Shown here: positions 1 to 7,692 of the stretch, one piece after another
Numbering within the stretch: the first letter of the stretch is position 1
Layout of the letters: every line of letters starts with the position of its first letter
DNA from: Gracilibacillus kekensis
GTDB taxonomy: Bacteria; Bacillota; Bacilli; Bacillales; Amphibacillaceae
Length of the DNA: 64,000 nt
Assembly: GCF_900143085.1 (NCBI RefSeq)
Contig: NZ_FRCZ01000004.1
Coordinates: forward strand, 310,001 to 374,000
Direction of reading: 5' to 3'
Position numbers and translations under genes: made by a program
The notes under the pieces: generated by a model
The model's input: only the letters and a program-made list of their open reading frames with translations
What the model was told of the DNA's origin: nothing
Databases searched by the model: none

Positions 1-723
1 TGCTTCTGAGAACGAATATTTCATAATAGAGCCGCTATAGCGGATAAAGTCATTTGTTATGCGTTGGGCTTGATGAAGGTGTCCGAGTGCTACATAATCG
101 AAACAACGAAATAAGTCTGCCTCGATATATGGTGATCCACCAATCATCGTTAACCTTTCTTCTGATTCGGATTCCATTCCGCCAGCAATAAAAGCATGTC
201 CAATTAAAATATGCTTCTCATCTTCTGACATGTCTTTTTTTATTTCTTCAATAATACGTTTCATCGCATCGTGATGCGTGGTAATGGAATCATCTTCAAA
301 ATAGTTTTTCACTTGTTCTGGTTCTAAGTAAGGTACTAAGTGAAAATAATAATCTGTGTCCTGATCGGTAAATTGGATTGGATCAAATATTTCTTTGATC
401 GATGTCGCTAAATATAATTGTTGAGATCGAAATAAACTAGTACCAAAACCTAATCGGTCTGGACTATCATGATTTCCCGCGATAGCTAGAATCGGGATTT
501 CTAATTCTACAGATACTTTCGTAAAAAAACGATTTAATATTTCTACTGCTTCCCGAGGTGGAACCGCTCGATCATATAAATCACCGGCAATAATAATTAC
601 GTTAGGCCTTTCTTGTTGAATGATATCTATCAATTGTTGTAAAACAAGATCCTGTTCTTCTGTCATATGCAAGCCATGGACAATCTTTCCTAAATGCCAA
701 TCAGCTGTATGTAAAATCTTCAT
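1..723 (-). CDS. sbcD: Exonuclease SbcCD subunit D (partial, cut by window edge)
   Basis: N-terminal 241 codons of the Mre11-type nuclease subunit that works with the SbcC ATPase on DNA ends and hairpins. Metallophosphoesterase motifs appear in order: TADWHLGK near residue 8, GDLYDR, GNHDS, then GHAF and GHLH near the end of the visible part. The ATG at 723 begins the protein at the usual point for the family. A GGATGGTGA sequence seven bases upstream can serve as ribosome binding site. The C-terminal capping domain and probably sbcC lie beyond position 1. A TATAAT box near 757-762 could be its promoter, divergent from the next gene. Confidence 0.93.
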   Translation of the reverse strand, partial: MKILHTADWHLGKIVHGLHMTEEQDLVLQQLIDIIQQERPNVIIIAGDLYDRAVPPREAVEILNRFFTKVSVELEIPILAIAGNHDSPDRLGFGTSLFRSQQLYLATSIKEIFDPIQFTDQDTDYYFHLVPYLEPEQVKNYFEDDSITTHHDAMKRIIEEIKKDMSEDEKHILIGHAFIAGGMESESEERLTMIGGSPYIEADLFRCFDYVALGHLHQAQRITNDFIRYSGSIMKYSFSEA

Positions 724-786
724 GAAGCATTCACCATCCCTTCCATAATTTTAAATATATTATACACGAACAAGTATCGAAGTCTA

Positions 787-815
787 TTGAAATAGAACGT
801 ATGTTTGTGTATACT
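787..815 (+). promoter_or_regulatory. SigA-type promoter of the yolD-like gene
   Basis: TTGAAA (787-792) and TATACT (810-815) are separated by exactly 17 bases. Transcription would start near 822, just upstream of the GTG start at 834. An ATG at 801 falls inside the promoter and is therefore not the start of the gene. Confidence 0.75.
794..807. promoter_or_regulatory. Probable LexA (DinR) box in the yolD promoter
   Basis: AGAACGTATGTTTG matches 12 of 14 positions of the B. subtilis LexA consensus CGAACRNRYGTTYC as I recall it. It lies wholly in the spacer between -35 and -10, where bound repressor would block RNA polymerase. In B. subtilis yolD homologues accompany SOS-induced Y-family polymerases such as uvrX; here no polymerase gene is adjacent. 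Confidence 0.7.
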
Positions 816-833
816 GTTGATGAGGTGATAAGT

Positions 834-1172
834 GTGGTACACGACCGAGGAAAAATTAAATGGGCATCTTTGATGTTACCAGAACACGTCACAATGTTAC
901 AGGAGTTATTTGAAGAAGAACGACCAGTTGAAAAACCTATATTAAGTGAAGATTATTTGTTGGAAATGGAATATTCGTTACAAAAGGCAATACGCGTTAA
1001 ACAAAAAATTAAAATAGAGTATCATTCGGCTGGTAAACTGAAGGCATTCTTTGGAAAAATAGATAAAATAAAAAATAACCAAACTTCAGTTATCCGTCTT
1101 TATAATGAGCAGGAGCATAGAGTAATACAGCTTAAAGACGTCGTTGCTGTTGAGATACTAAATGATCAGTAA
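834..1172 (+). CDS. YolD-like family protein, probable SOS gene
   Basis: A 112-residue protein beginning VHDRGKIKWASLMLPEHV, the characteristic N-terminus of the YolD-like family. Members are often encoded beside UV-damage repair polymerases; their biochemical role is not known to me. I choose GTG at 834 because GAGGTGAT sits six bases upstream and because the promoter overlaps the earlier ATG at 801. The gene stands alone between sbcD and a convergent yozE-like gene. Its LexA-type box suggests induction by DNA damage. A separate polymerase partner, if there is one, is outside the window. Confidence 0.8.
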   Translation: MVHDRGKIKWASLMLPEHVTMLQELFEEERPVEKPILSEDYLLEMEYSLQKAIRVKQKIKIEYHSAGKLKAFFGKIDKIKNNQTSVIRLYNEQEHRVIQLKDVVAVEILNDQ

Positions 1173-1174
1173 AA

Positions 1175-1198
1175 GCCATGAGTTGGATCACTCATGGC
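1175..1198. terminator. Hairpin between convergent yolD and yozE
   Basis: GCCATGAGT and ACTCATGGC pair over nine bases around a six-base loop. Rightward the tail is only weakly T-rich; leftward it is followed by TTTTAC. It overlaps the yozE stop codon, so it may serve both genes. Confidence 0.6.
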
Positions 1199-1413
1199 CT
1201 TACTTCTTCGATATAAAGCTCCCATAGCTGATCAAACGTTACAATTGCTTCAGGAAATGGCGTATGCCACTCCATATAATCGCTAATTTCATCATAATCC
1301 TTCGCATGTTTTGGAAAGCTGTGATCATAAAACATCCAATCTGCCAGCTTTTTTGGGTCATCTAATTGTTTATTCCCTCTATATTGCATCATAAAATGAT
1401 AAAAAGACTTCAT
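1192..1413 (-). CDS. yozE: YozE family (UPF0346) protein
   Basis: A 73-residue protein matching the YozE family: KSFYHFMMQYRG at the start, then DHSFPKHAKDYDEISDYME and FDQLWELYIEEV near the end. The family folds as a small helical SAM-like domain of unknown function. I use ATG at 1413 because homologues begin MKSFYH. The ribosome site AAAGGA lies about 13 bases upstream, so an in-frame TTG at 1422, four bases from that site, is possible. The tatC stop follows upstream with only a short gap, so it may be co-transcribed with the Tat genes. Confidence 0.8.
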   Translation of the reverse strand: MKSFYHFMMQYRGNKQLDDPKKLADWMFYDHSFPKHAKDYDEISDYMEWHTPFPEAIVTFDQLWELYIEEVRP

Positions 1414-1434
1414 TGTGTGCAAACATTCCTTTTT

Positions 1435-2190
1435 TTATTGGTTTTCCATAAATTCTTGATGCTTCTCTTCTTTTTTGCGATAGACGATTCGTGAAAGTAC
1501 GATACTAATTTCATATAGAACGATTAAGGGAATCGCTACAACAATTTGCAAAATAAAATCTGGCGGCGAAATCATGGTCCCGATAATAATTAAAATAAAA
1601 TAGCCATATTTTCTAGTTTTACTTAAAAAATGCGGTGTTACTATCCCAAGGCTGGTTAAAAACATCGTGATCACAGGCACTTCAAAAAAAATCGCAAACG
1701 GTAATGTAACGCGGAAGATAAAACGGAAATAATTTTCTACCGTAAACATCGTATCGAACATGCCATCATTTAAAGATAAGACAAAAGGTAAAATAAGCTG
1801 AATAAAAATATAATAACCAAATGCTAAACCAGATAGAAAAAGCACGAAAACGATTGGGATATATCCCAATGACACCCGTTGTTCTCTCTTGGTCAGCCCC
1901 GGCTTAACAAAAAGCCATAATTGGATGCATAAAAATGGAAGTGTTGCCGCAAACGCAACAACAAATGCAATCATAAAGATAATCCAGATGATTTCTTCAG
2001 GAGAAATTAGATTTAAAGTTATATCAATGTCATCCAAGAAGAAATTCCTAATATCCTCTACAAAATAAAGACCACCCACAAAGAAAAGGACAAATACAAA
2101 CGCGGTCCATAATAATCGATTTCTAAGTTCAGCGAAATGGTCTACATACCCCATCTCTTTTTCATTTGGCATTGACTTGTCTTGCTCCAT
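1435..2190 (-). CDS. tatC: Sec-independent protein translocase TatC
   Basis: A 251-residue polytopic membrane protein, the signal-binding subunit of the twin-arginine translocase. The N-terminal motif HFAELRNRLLW is the TatC signature, followed by six hydrophobic segments and a loop with the conserved FEVPV. I choose ATG at 2190 because GAAGGG lies nine bases upstream; an earlier ATG at 2226 directly follows the T-run of a hairpin and has no ribosome site. The gene is downstream of two tatA-like genes. A likely substrate in this window is the Rieske protein QcrA. Confidence 0.93.
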   Translation of the reverse strand: MEQDKSMPNEKEMGYVDHFAELRNRLLWTAFVFVLFFVGGLYFVEDIRNFFLDDIDITLNLISPEEIIWIIFMIAFVVAFAATLPFLCIQLWLFVKPGLTKREQRVSLGYIPIVFVLFLSGLAFGYYIFIQLILPFVLSLNDGMFDTMFTVENYFRFIFRVTLPFAIFFEVPVITMFLTSLGIVTPHFLSKTRKYGYFILIIIGTMISPPDFILQIVVAIPLIVLYEISIVLSRIVYRKKEEKHQEFMENQ

Positions 2191-2227
2191 AATTAACGTC
2201 CCTTCATTAAAAACACTTGCATTCATG

Positions 2228-2257
2228 AAAAAGATGTAAAAGAAGTCCTTTTACACC
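2228..2257 (-). terminator. Hairpin between tatA and tatC (terminator or attenuator)
   Basis: On the minus strand GGTGTAAAAG and CTTTTACATC pair around a five-base loop and are followed by TTTTTC. It lies inside the Tat cluster, so partial termination would make less TatC than TatA. Confidence 0.65.
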
Positions 2258-2266
2258 TTTTTCAAA

Positions 2267-2440
2267 TTATTTGCTTGATTTATCCTTGTCGTCATTCATA
2301 AGGTCGTTCGTTGCTTTCTTGAATTCACGTAATGAACTACCAACAGCTTTGCCAATCTCAGGTAATTTAGATGGCCCAAAGATAACTAAAGCAATGATTA
2401 ATATTAACATTAAACCAGGAAAGCCAATATTAGATAACAT
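2267..2440 (-). CDS. tatA: TatA family translocase subunit (copy next to tatC)
   Basis: A 57-residue protein with a short N-terminus, one membrane helix ([14 protein letters not shown]), the hinge [14 protein letters not shown], an amphipathic helix and a charged tail. This is the TatA layout of the pore-forming subunit. ATG at 2440 is preceded at six bases by GAGGTGA; the GTG inside that site would give a three-residue extension without its own ribosome site. It sits 33 bases from a second tatA-like gene and 76 bases from tatC. Confidence 0.93.
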   Translation of the reverse strand: MLSNIGFPGLMLILIIALVIFGPSKLPEIGKAVGSSLREFKKATNDLMNDDKDKSSK

Positions 2441-2472
2441 AACTTTCACCTCGATTATTATTCATAAAGTTA

Positions 2473-2652
2473 TTATGATTTATTTTCTTTTGGTTCAGTA
2501 TCATCTTCTGTGATATCTTTTGCTGATTTTTTAAACTCGCGTAATGTCTCACCTGTTGCTTTGCCGATTTCAGGTAATTTCTTCGGCCCAAAGATAACTA
2601 AAGCAATCACTAATATTAAAATTAAACCAGGAATTCCAATTTGAGATAACAT
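2473..2652 (-). CDS. tatA: Second TatA family protein in tandem
   Basis: A 59-residue TatA paralogue: the helix [14 protein letters not shown] is followed by [20 protein letters not shown] and an acidic-lysine tail ([11 protein letters not shown]). It is closely similar to the neighbouring copy through the helix and hinge and differs mainly in the tail, as expected from tandem duplication. ATG at 2652 has AAAGGGGCG eight bases upstream. It is the first gene of the cluster. Whether the copies are specialised cannot be told from sequence. Confidence 0.92.
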   Translation of the reverse strand: MLSQIGIPGLILILVIALVIFGPKKLPEIGKATGETLREFKKSAKDITEDDTEPKENKS

Positions 2653-2747
2653 ATATATTGCGCCCCTTTTAATAAAAAGTCAAAACATAATTACTCTCAT
2701 CTTATCATGATTTAACATGCTTGTCTTTACAAACGATGAAATTAGTA

Positions 2748-3239
2748 TCATTTTTTACGGTCATATTGGATAAAATAATAATCATACTTATTTTTGTCGT
2801 CCTTTTCCCCTTTTTCCTTAGATGTCACCGTCCAGTTGGATTCATCAAAGTCAGGAAAAAAAGTGTCTCCTTCGAACGCTTCATCAATATAGGTCATATA
2901 AATGCGATCAGCAAAGTCAATCACTTGCTTAAATATTACTTCCCCACCAATCACAAACCATTCTTTCTCAGGGTTTTCACTGTCCCATTCTTTTATCTTT
3001 TCAATCGAGTGAATTACCTTGCAATTTCCATGTTGAAAATCTGTATTTGAAGTTAATACAATGTTATCTCGTTTTGGCAAAGGACCGTTCATCGATTCAA
3101 ATGTTTTACGACCCATAATAATGGAATTACCTAATGTAAGATCCTTAAAAAATTTTAAGTCTTTTGGTAAATGCCATGGTAATGTATTATCTTTTCCGAT
3201 GACTCGATTTCTATCCATTGCAAAAAGTAACGAAATCAT
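2748..3239 (-). CDS. dfrA: Dihydrofolate reductase
   Basis: A 163-residue enzyme that reduces dihydrofolate to tetrahydrofolate with NADPH. Visible motifs: the N-terminal SLLFAMDRNRVIGKDNTLPW with the Met20-type loop, IIMGRKTFES for cofactor binding, and FVIGGEVIFKQ. The length is normal. The gene follows thyA with a 16-base gap, the classic pairing in which DHFR regenerates the folate oxidised by thymidylate synthase. Confidence 0.95.
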   Translation of the reverse strand: MISLLFAMDRNRVIGKDNTLPWHLPKDLKFFKDLTLGNSIIMGRKTFESMNGPLPKRDNIVLTSNTDFQHGNCKVIHSIEKIKEWDSENPEKEWFVIGGEVIFKQVIDFADRIYMTYIDEAFEGDTFFPDFDESNWTVTSKEKGEKDDKNKYDYYFIQYDRKK

Positions 3240-3255
3240 TCAACTTCTCCTCCTT

Positions 3256-4209
3256 TTACACTGCTACTGGCGCTTTAATGCTTGGATGTGGATCATAATT
3301 TTTTAGATCAATATCCTCGATTTCTACATCAAAAACAGACACACCATCTTTAATAGAAAGTGTAGGTAATGCTTTAGGTTCACGCTCTAGTTGTGTTTGT
3401 ACTTGTTCTAAGTGGTTCGTGTAAATATGTGCATCACCGAATGTATGGATAAATTCCCCTGGTTCTAAACCACATTCTTTTGCAATAAGATAAGTTAACA
3501 ATGCATAGCTGGCTATATTAAATGGTACACCTAAAAAGATATCTCCGCTTCGTTGATACAATTGGCAGCTTAATTTACCATCCGCTACGTAAAATTGAAA
3601 CATCGTATGACATGGCGGTAATGCCATTGTTGGTATATCTTCGGGATTCCAGGCTGAAACAATGTGTCTTCTTGAATAAGGATTATGTTTTATGGAATCA
3701 ATAACCTCTTTTAATTGATCGATTGTTTCGCCTTGAGTTGTTTTCCATGCCCTCCATTGTGAACCATACACAGAGCCAAGGTCACCAAATTTTTCGGCGA
3801 AATCATCATCTTCAAGAATATTCTTTTTAAAGATTGCCATTTGCTTATCATAATCTTTTTTAAATGTTGGATCCTTTGTGGAACGATGACCAAAATCGGT
3901 CATATCTGGACCATTATAGTCCTCACTTTCCACCCACTTTTTAAAGGCCCATTCATTCCAAATATTATTATTATGACGCAATAAATAACGGATGTTGGTA
4001 TCTCCTTTGATAAACCATAATAATTCACTGACAATTAATCGAAATGGAACTTTCTTAGTTGTTAACAAAGGAAAGCCTTCCGCTAAATTAAAGCGCATTT
4101 GATGACCAAATATAGATAATGTACCAGTGTTCGTTCGATCATCTTTTTTTGTGCCTTCTGCCAAGACTTTTTCACATAAATCCAAATAAGCTTTCTCACT
4201 CATTGACAT
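3256..4209 (-). CDS. thyA: Thymidylate synthase (ThyA type)
   Basis: A 317-residue enzyme that methylates dUMP using methylene-tetrahydrofolate. The catalytic cysteine is in [13 protein letters not shown], followed by [21 protein letters not shown], and it ends in [10 protein letters not shown]. At 317 residues it is the longer form with an insertion in the small domain (about residues 90-140), unlike the roughly 264-residue B. subtilis ThyB. ATG at 4209 follows AGGAAGGAAG at a normal distance. It is co-oriented with dfrA and has its own promoter at 4235-4263. Confidence 0.95.
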   Translation of the reverse strand: MSMSEKAYLDLCEKVLAEGTKKDDRTNTGTLSIFGHQMRFNLAEGFPLLTTKKVPFRLIVSELLWFIKGDTNIRYLLRHNNNIWNEWAFKKWVESEDYNGPDMTDFGHRSTKDPTFKKDYDKQMAIFKKNILEDDDFAEKFGDLGSVYGSQWRAWKTTQGETIDQLKEVIDSIKHNPYSRRHIVSAWNPEDIPTMALPPCHTMFQFYVADGKLSCQLYQRSGDIFLGVPFNIASYALLTYLIAKECGLEPGEFIHTFGDAHIYTNHLEQVQTQLEREPKALPTLSIKDGVSVFDVEIEDIDLKNYDPHPSIKAPVAV

Positions 4210-4234
4210 TCTATTCTTCCTTCCTAGTGCATAA

Positions 4235-4263
4235 TTATTACAAATTCGTAACAATACTAACAA
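4235..4263 (-). promoter_or_regulatory. Probable SigA promoter of thyA-dfrA
   Basis: On the minus strand TTGTTA (4263-4258) and TAATAA (4240-4235) are 17 bases apart, about 25 bases upstream of the thyA start. Confidence 0.5.
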
Positions 4264-4283
4264 AAAATCATATTTTTATCATT

Positions 4284-4313
4284 TTAACATAAATTTTTTG
4301 TAAGTAATACTAT
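4284..4313 (+). promoter_or_regulatory. Possible SigA promoter of the NlpC/P60 gene
   Basis: TTAACA (4284-4289) and TACTAT (4308-4313) are 18 bases apart, with the start codon at 4331. It is divergent from the thyA promoter in a gap of about 120 bases. Confidence 0.4.
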
Positions 4314-4330
4314 TCGCAAGGGGTGGTTTT

Positions 4331-5371
4331 ATGATGTTACAAGATCAAATATCACGAGTAGTAAAACACTCCGTCGCTTACAGCTTTGCATTTAGTCAAC
4401 CTTTTTCTTTTTATGTCGACGCATATCCCATGATGCAAAATGAAATACTGGAACAGTCGAACATGCTCAAATACGGCATGCAGCATGAATCAATTCGGAT
4501 GCTACAACATAAATTACAAAAGCTATCCTACTACGATTCATCGATTGATGGAGAGTTTGGTATCCTGACGGAATACGCCTTAAAGAAATTTCAAGAAGAT
4601 CAAGTACTCGATCAAAATGGAAAGGCGGATCAGCAAACAGTCAAATCGATTATTGACAAGGAAGAAAAATACTACCTTCAACAGTTAAATGATGAATTAG
4701 AGTTTTCAATCGGTGACACAGGTGATGAGGTCAAGGAATTACAAGAAGCATTACACTATTTTGGCTATTACCGTGCAAATATCGATGGTATATTTGGAGA
4801 AAAATCGGATCAGGCATTACGTGCTTACAAGCAAGATAAAGGCTTAGAGATCCATCACATTGAAGCAGAAATCAAAGAAGAAAAAACAGTTGAACCACAA
4901 ATTGCTTCTGTTGAAGTAGTAAAGCAGGAGGAAAATACATCAGAGTCACCTGATAAAGAAGAGCAAAAAACCACAGCTGAATCAGTGCAAAAAACAACTA
5001 ATACTGAAAATCTTGGTGGATTGCTGACAAATGCAAAGGCAGTTATAGGAACTCCTTATCGTTGGGGAGGAACTACAACTGCAGGGTTTGATTGTAGTGG
5101 CTATTTACAATATGTCTTTCAACAGATTGGTGTAGCACTACCTCGTACCGTTAGTGACATATGGAATGCTACTAAAAAAGTAAACCAGCCTTCTGTGGGA
5201 GATCTTGTCTTTTTTGAAACATATAAACCAGGGCCATCTCATGCCGGCATCTATTTAGGGAACGGACAATTTATTCATGCGGGAGAGTCAAATGGTGTCG
5301 AAATTACAAGTGTAGATAACAGTTATTGGTCTGAAAGATACTTAGGAGCAAAGCGCGTAACTTTTCAATAA
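4331..5371 (+). CDS. NlpC/P60 peptidoglycan endopeptidase with two PG-binding domains
   Basis: A 346-residue cell-wall hydrolase. Two peptidoglycan-binding type 1 repeats lie at about 51-107 and 128-170, each with the DGEFG or DGIFG turn. An acidic, glutamine-rich linker follows (about 175-228), then an NlpC/P60 domain (about 230-346). Catalytic residues visible are Cys254 in FDCSGY, His304 in SHAGIYLG and His316 in FIHAG. Such enzymes usually cut the gamma-D-glutamyl-diamino-acid bond in stem peptides. The N-terminus has only a weakly hydrophobic stretch (about 12-32) rather than a clear signal peptide, which is odd for a wall enzyme. The ribosome site is GGGGTGG. Nothing nearby narrows its role. 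Confidence 0.88.
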   Translation: MMLQDQISRVVKHSVAYSFAFSQPFSFYVDAYPMMQNEILEQSNMLKYGMQHESIRMLQHKLQKLSYYDSSIDGEFGILTEYALKKFQEDQVLDQNGKADQQTVKSIIDKEEKYYLQQLNDELEFSIGDTGDEVKELQEALHYFGYYRANIDGIFGEKSDQALRAYKQDKGLEIHHIEAEIKEEKTVEPQIASVEVVKQEENTSESPDKEEQKTTAESVQKTTNTENLGGLLTNAKAVIGTPYRWGGTTTAGFDCSGYLQYVFQQIGVALPRTVSDIWNATKKVNQPSVGDLVFFETYKPGPSHAGIYLGNGQFIHAGESNGVEITSVDNSYWSERYLGAKRVTFQ

Positions 5372-5390
5372 GTGAAAATGTTAGATGACA

Positions 5391-6239
5391 TTAAAAATCA
5401 AATAAATCAATCTGCTTTGGATTTAAACCTTTATAATCTATATCCAATAATTCTAATAATTGTTTAGCATTGTCAGCAGCATCCCCTCCTGAATTATTAT
5501 TGAACAGTACTGTGACTGATTTTGCTTTCTTGGTTAATGTTTGAATACGATGCGCCCATTCCTGTAATTCATTTTGATTATAGCAATATAAAAATCGAAC
5601 TTCTCGCCAGTTTTCCTGTCCATGGTTATTCCAGCCATGGACATTTCTACCGTGGAAACGAATTAATACATGATCATTTGTACTATCTTCTACTATAGGG
5701 ACAGATCCTTCTCCCGCTTGTGGTTCGTCACATATTACATGTGTAACGCCTAATTCTTTTAGTAAAGAAAGGGTTTCATTTTGATATCCCTCAAACCAGG
5801 TACGATTACGGAATTCTATAGCGACTGGTATATCCCCCATCCAATGCTTAATTTTTTTAATTTTTTGAAGATTTCGTTGTTTCACAGAGAACCAAGGTGG
5901 AAACTGAAATAATACTGTATTTAACTTATTCGCACGAATCACAGGTGTAATGGATTCGATAAAGTCATCTACTATTTGTTTAGCTTCTCTATTTGTTAGG
6001 GACTTGCGGTCATGTCCAGTAAGGGTTTGAAACGCTTTAATCACAAACGAAAAATTTTCGGGTGTTTCATTTACCCATTTTTGGTAATTTTCCTTCGACT
6101 GTATAGCATAAAACGAACTATCAATTTCAACTACTGGAAATTGGGAACTATATGTATATAGCTTATTTTGTCTATCTTTAGCATTTTGATATAAGGAAGC
6201 ATGATCTCCCCACCCGGTTAAGCCTACTAAAATCGACAA
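5391..6239 (-). CDS. DUF72 family protein (YunF/YecE-like)
   Basis: A 282-residue protein of the DUF72 family, a TIM-barrel fold of unknown activity. Typical stretches are GLTGWGDHASLY, VEIDSSFYAIQSKENYQKW, LFQFPPWF, VAIEFRNRTWF and VLFNNNSGGDAADNAKQL. TTG at 6239 is preferred because GAGGTG lies six bases upstream; the GTG at 6248 is itself part of that site. It ends 20 bases from the convergent NlpC/P60 gene. Confidence 0.85.
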   Translation of the reverse strand: MSILVGLTGWGDHASLYQNAKDRQNKLYTYSSQFPVVEIDSSFYAIQSKENYQKWVNETPENFSFVIKAFQTLTGHDRKSLTNREAKQIVDDFIESITPVIRANKLNTVLFQFPPWFSVKQRNLQKIKKIKHWMGDIPVAIEFRNRTWFEGYQNETLSLLKELGVTHVICDEPQAGEGSVPIVEDSTNDHVLIRFHGRNVHGWNNHGQENWREVRFLYCYNQNELQEWAHRIQTLTKKAKSVTVLFNNNSGGDAADNAKQLLELLDIDYKGLNPKQIDLFDF

Positions 6240-6380
6240 TTTCGACACCTCATTTGTGATTTCTATAGTGAACTATTAGAGCATACTTGGATAAATTACT
6301 GCTAATAAGATACCATTTTTTTTATGATATGAAAAGGATTGTTCCCTTAACAATAAAGGGCTTTTTACATACAAGAAATC

Positions 6381-6409
6381 TTGACGATATTGGTAAAATA
6401 AGCTATATT
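6381..6409 (+). promoter_or_regulatory. SigA promoter of the cold-shock gene
   Basis: TTGACG (6381-6386) and TATATT (6404-6409) are separated by 17 bases. Transcription from about 6416 would give a leader of roughly 160 bases before the coding start at 6576. Confidence 0.75.
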
Positions 6410-6450
6410 GGTTACAAGCAAAGAAGATGTTTTGGTTTCATTATTATCAG

Positions 6451-6530
6451 GTAGCTTCTCTGGAAGTCTATGGAATGATGATCCTTAACTTCTGTAGTTG
6501 CTACCTTTTTCATTAGTCATCATCTTTTTT
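6451..6530 (+). promoter_or_regulatory. Structured 5' leader of the cold-shock gene
   Basis: GGTAGC (6451-6456) can pair with GCTACC (6501-6506), which is followed by TTTTT. ATGATGA (6476-6482) lies inside that hairpin and can instead pair with TCATCAT (6518-6524), which is followed by six T. The two pairings interlock and cannot both form as simple hairpins. Long leaders that refold with temperature are known for csp genes; that this one does so is inference. Confidence 0.5.
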
Positions 6531-6575
6531 GTATTACCACGTTTTTGCGTGAAAGGTTTTAGGAGGAAAGATAAC

Positions 6576-6776
6576 ATGGAAAACGGTGTAGTAAAATGGT
6601 TTAACGCAGAGAAAGGCTATGGTTTCATTCAATTGGAAGAAGGAAATGATGTGTTTGTACATTATTCTGCTATCCAACAGGAAGGTTTCAAAACGTTAGA
6701 GGAAGGTCAAGAAGTAACGTTTGAAATCGTTGAAGGCGAAAGAGGTCCACAAGCTGCAAATGTAGAGAAAAAATAA
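6576..6776 (+). CDS. Cold-shock protein (CspA family)
   Basis: A 66-residue single-stranded nucleic-acid chaperone. RNP1 (KGYGFIQ) and RNP2 (DVFVHYSAI) are intact, and the protein begins with the expected [17 protein letters not shown] at 6576 follows AGGAGG at a good distance; the open frame extends upstream to 6498 but only into leader sequence. It has its own promoter, a leader of about 160 bases and a strong terminator, so it is monocistronic. The family position among cspB, cspC and cspD is not decided here. Confidence 0.95.
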   Translation: MENGVVKWFNAEKGYGFIQLEEGNDVFVHYSAIQQEGFKTLEEGQEVTFEIVEGERGPQAANVEKK

Positions 6777-6789
6777 ATATAAAGACCAA

Positions 6790-6814
6790 GGCGATGATCT
6801 ATTCATCGCCTTTT
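6790..6814 (+). terminator. Terminator of the cold-shock gene
   Basis: GGCGATGA and TCATCGCC form an eight-base-pair stem with a five-base loop, followed by TTTT. It starts 13 bases after the stop codon. Confidence 0.9.
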
Positions 6815-6952
6815 ATAATGCTTTGGAAATTTTTTTAAAATTTATATAAATGTTTCACTTACATATTTACACGATTTATGGTATTTTTATTTATTGACTG
6901 TATACACAGATATCATATCAATTTAGATACAGCACAGAAAGGTAGGATATTT

Positions 6953-7642
6953 TTGGAAAATGAACTTTTATGGCTAATTTTTGCCCTTATAAATTTTGCA
7001 CTTTTAATTGTTATGTACCGATTATTTGGTAAAGCAGGTTTATTCGTATGGATTGGGATGTCAACCGTACTTGCAAACATTCAAGTATTAAAAGCCGTTG
7101 AAATGGTGGGACTTGTCGCAACTCTCGGTAATATCACTTACGGGACCGTCTTTTTAGCAACCGATATTTTAAACGAGAATCATGGTAAGAAGGAAGCGAA
7201 AAAAGCAGTCTGGATGGGGTTTTCTTCCCTTCTGATAATGACAATTGTCATGCAAGTTGCGATTAGATTTACACCACATGCAGATGATTTTGCACAAGGC
7301 GCATTAGAAACAATATTTGAACTAATACCGAATATCGCAATTGGCAGTATGCTAGCCTATGTAGTCAGTCAGTATTTAGACGTGTGGATATACGGGAAAC
7401 TGAAGCAACTGCTCCCATCTAATAAACATTTATGGATTCGTAACAATGGTAGTACGATGATAAGTCAATTTGTAGACACTTTAATATTTTGCTCTATTGC
7501 TTTTTATAGTGAGTATGAGTTTGATGTTTGGCTTAGCATATTATTTACCACTTATGTTATAAAATTTGTAGTTTCAGCCTTAGATACACCATTTTTATAT
7601 ATAGCAAAAAGAATGAAACCAAAGCTTAAAGAAAATGTATAA
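6953..7642 (+). CDS. VUT family protein, probable queuosine precursor transporter
   Basis: A membrane protein of about 229 residues of the YhhQ/VUT family, which imports queuosine precursors such as preQ0 or preQ1. Family features are ATLGNITYGTVFLATDILNENHGKKEAKKAVWMGF and the C-terminal SQFVDTLIF, with several hydrophobic helices. I choose TTG at 6953 because AGGTAGG lies six or seven bases upstream; an ATG at 6878 in frame lacks a ribosome site. The next gene follows after 50 bases. No preQ1 riboswitch is evident upstream, so the substrate rests on family membership. Confidence 0.8.
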   Translation: MENELLWLIFALINFALLIVMYRLFGKAGLFVWIGMSTVLANIQVLKAVEMVGLVATLGNITYGTVFLATDILNENHGKKEAKKAVWMGFSSLLIMTIVMQVAIRFTPHADDFAQGALETIFELIPNIAIGSMLAYVVSQYLDVWIYGKLKQLLPSNKHLWIRNNGSTMISQFVDTLIFCSIAFYSEYEFDVWLSILFTTYVIKFVVSALDTPFLYIAKRMKPKLKENV

Positions 7643-7692
7643 AGTAAAAGATGAATAACTATTTTTCTTATCTTTTAGGAGGTAGGGCTGCT

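Noticed and set aside
2271-2513. Plus-strand frame over tatA
   Set aside because: Antisense to a conserved TatA gene.
6840-6952. preQ1 riboswitch upstream of the queuosine precursor transporter family gene
   Set aside because: I looked for the preQ1-I pattern of a short C/G stem with an A-rich tail and did not find it.
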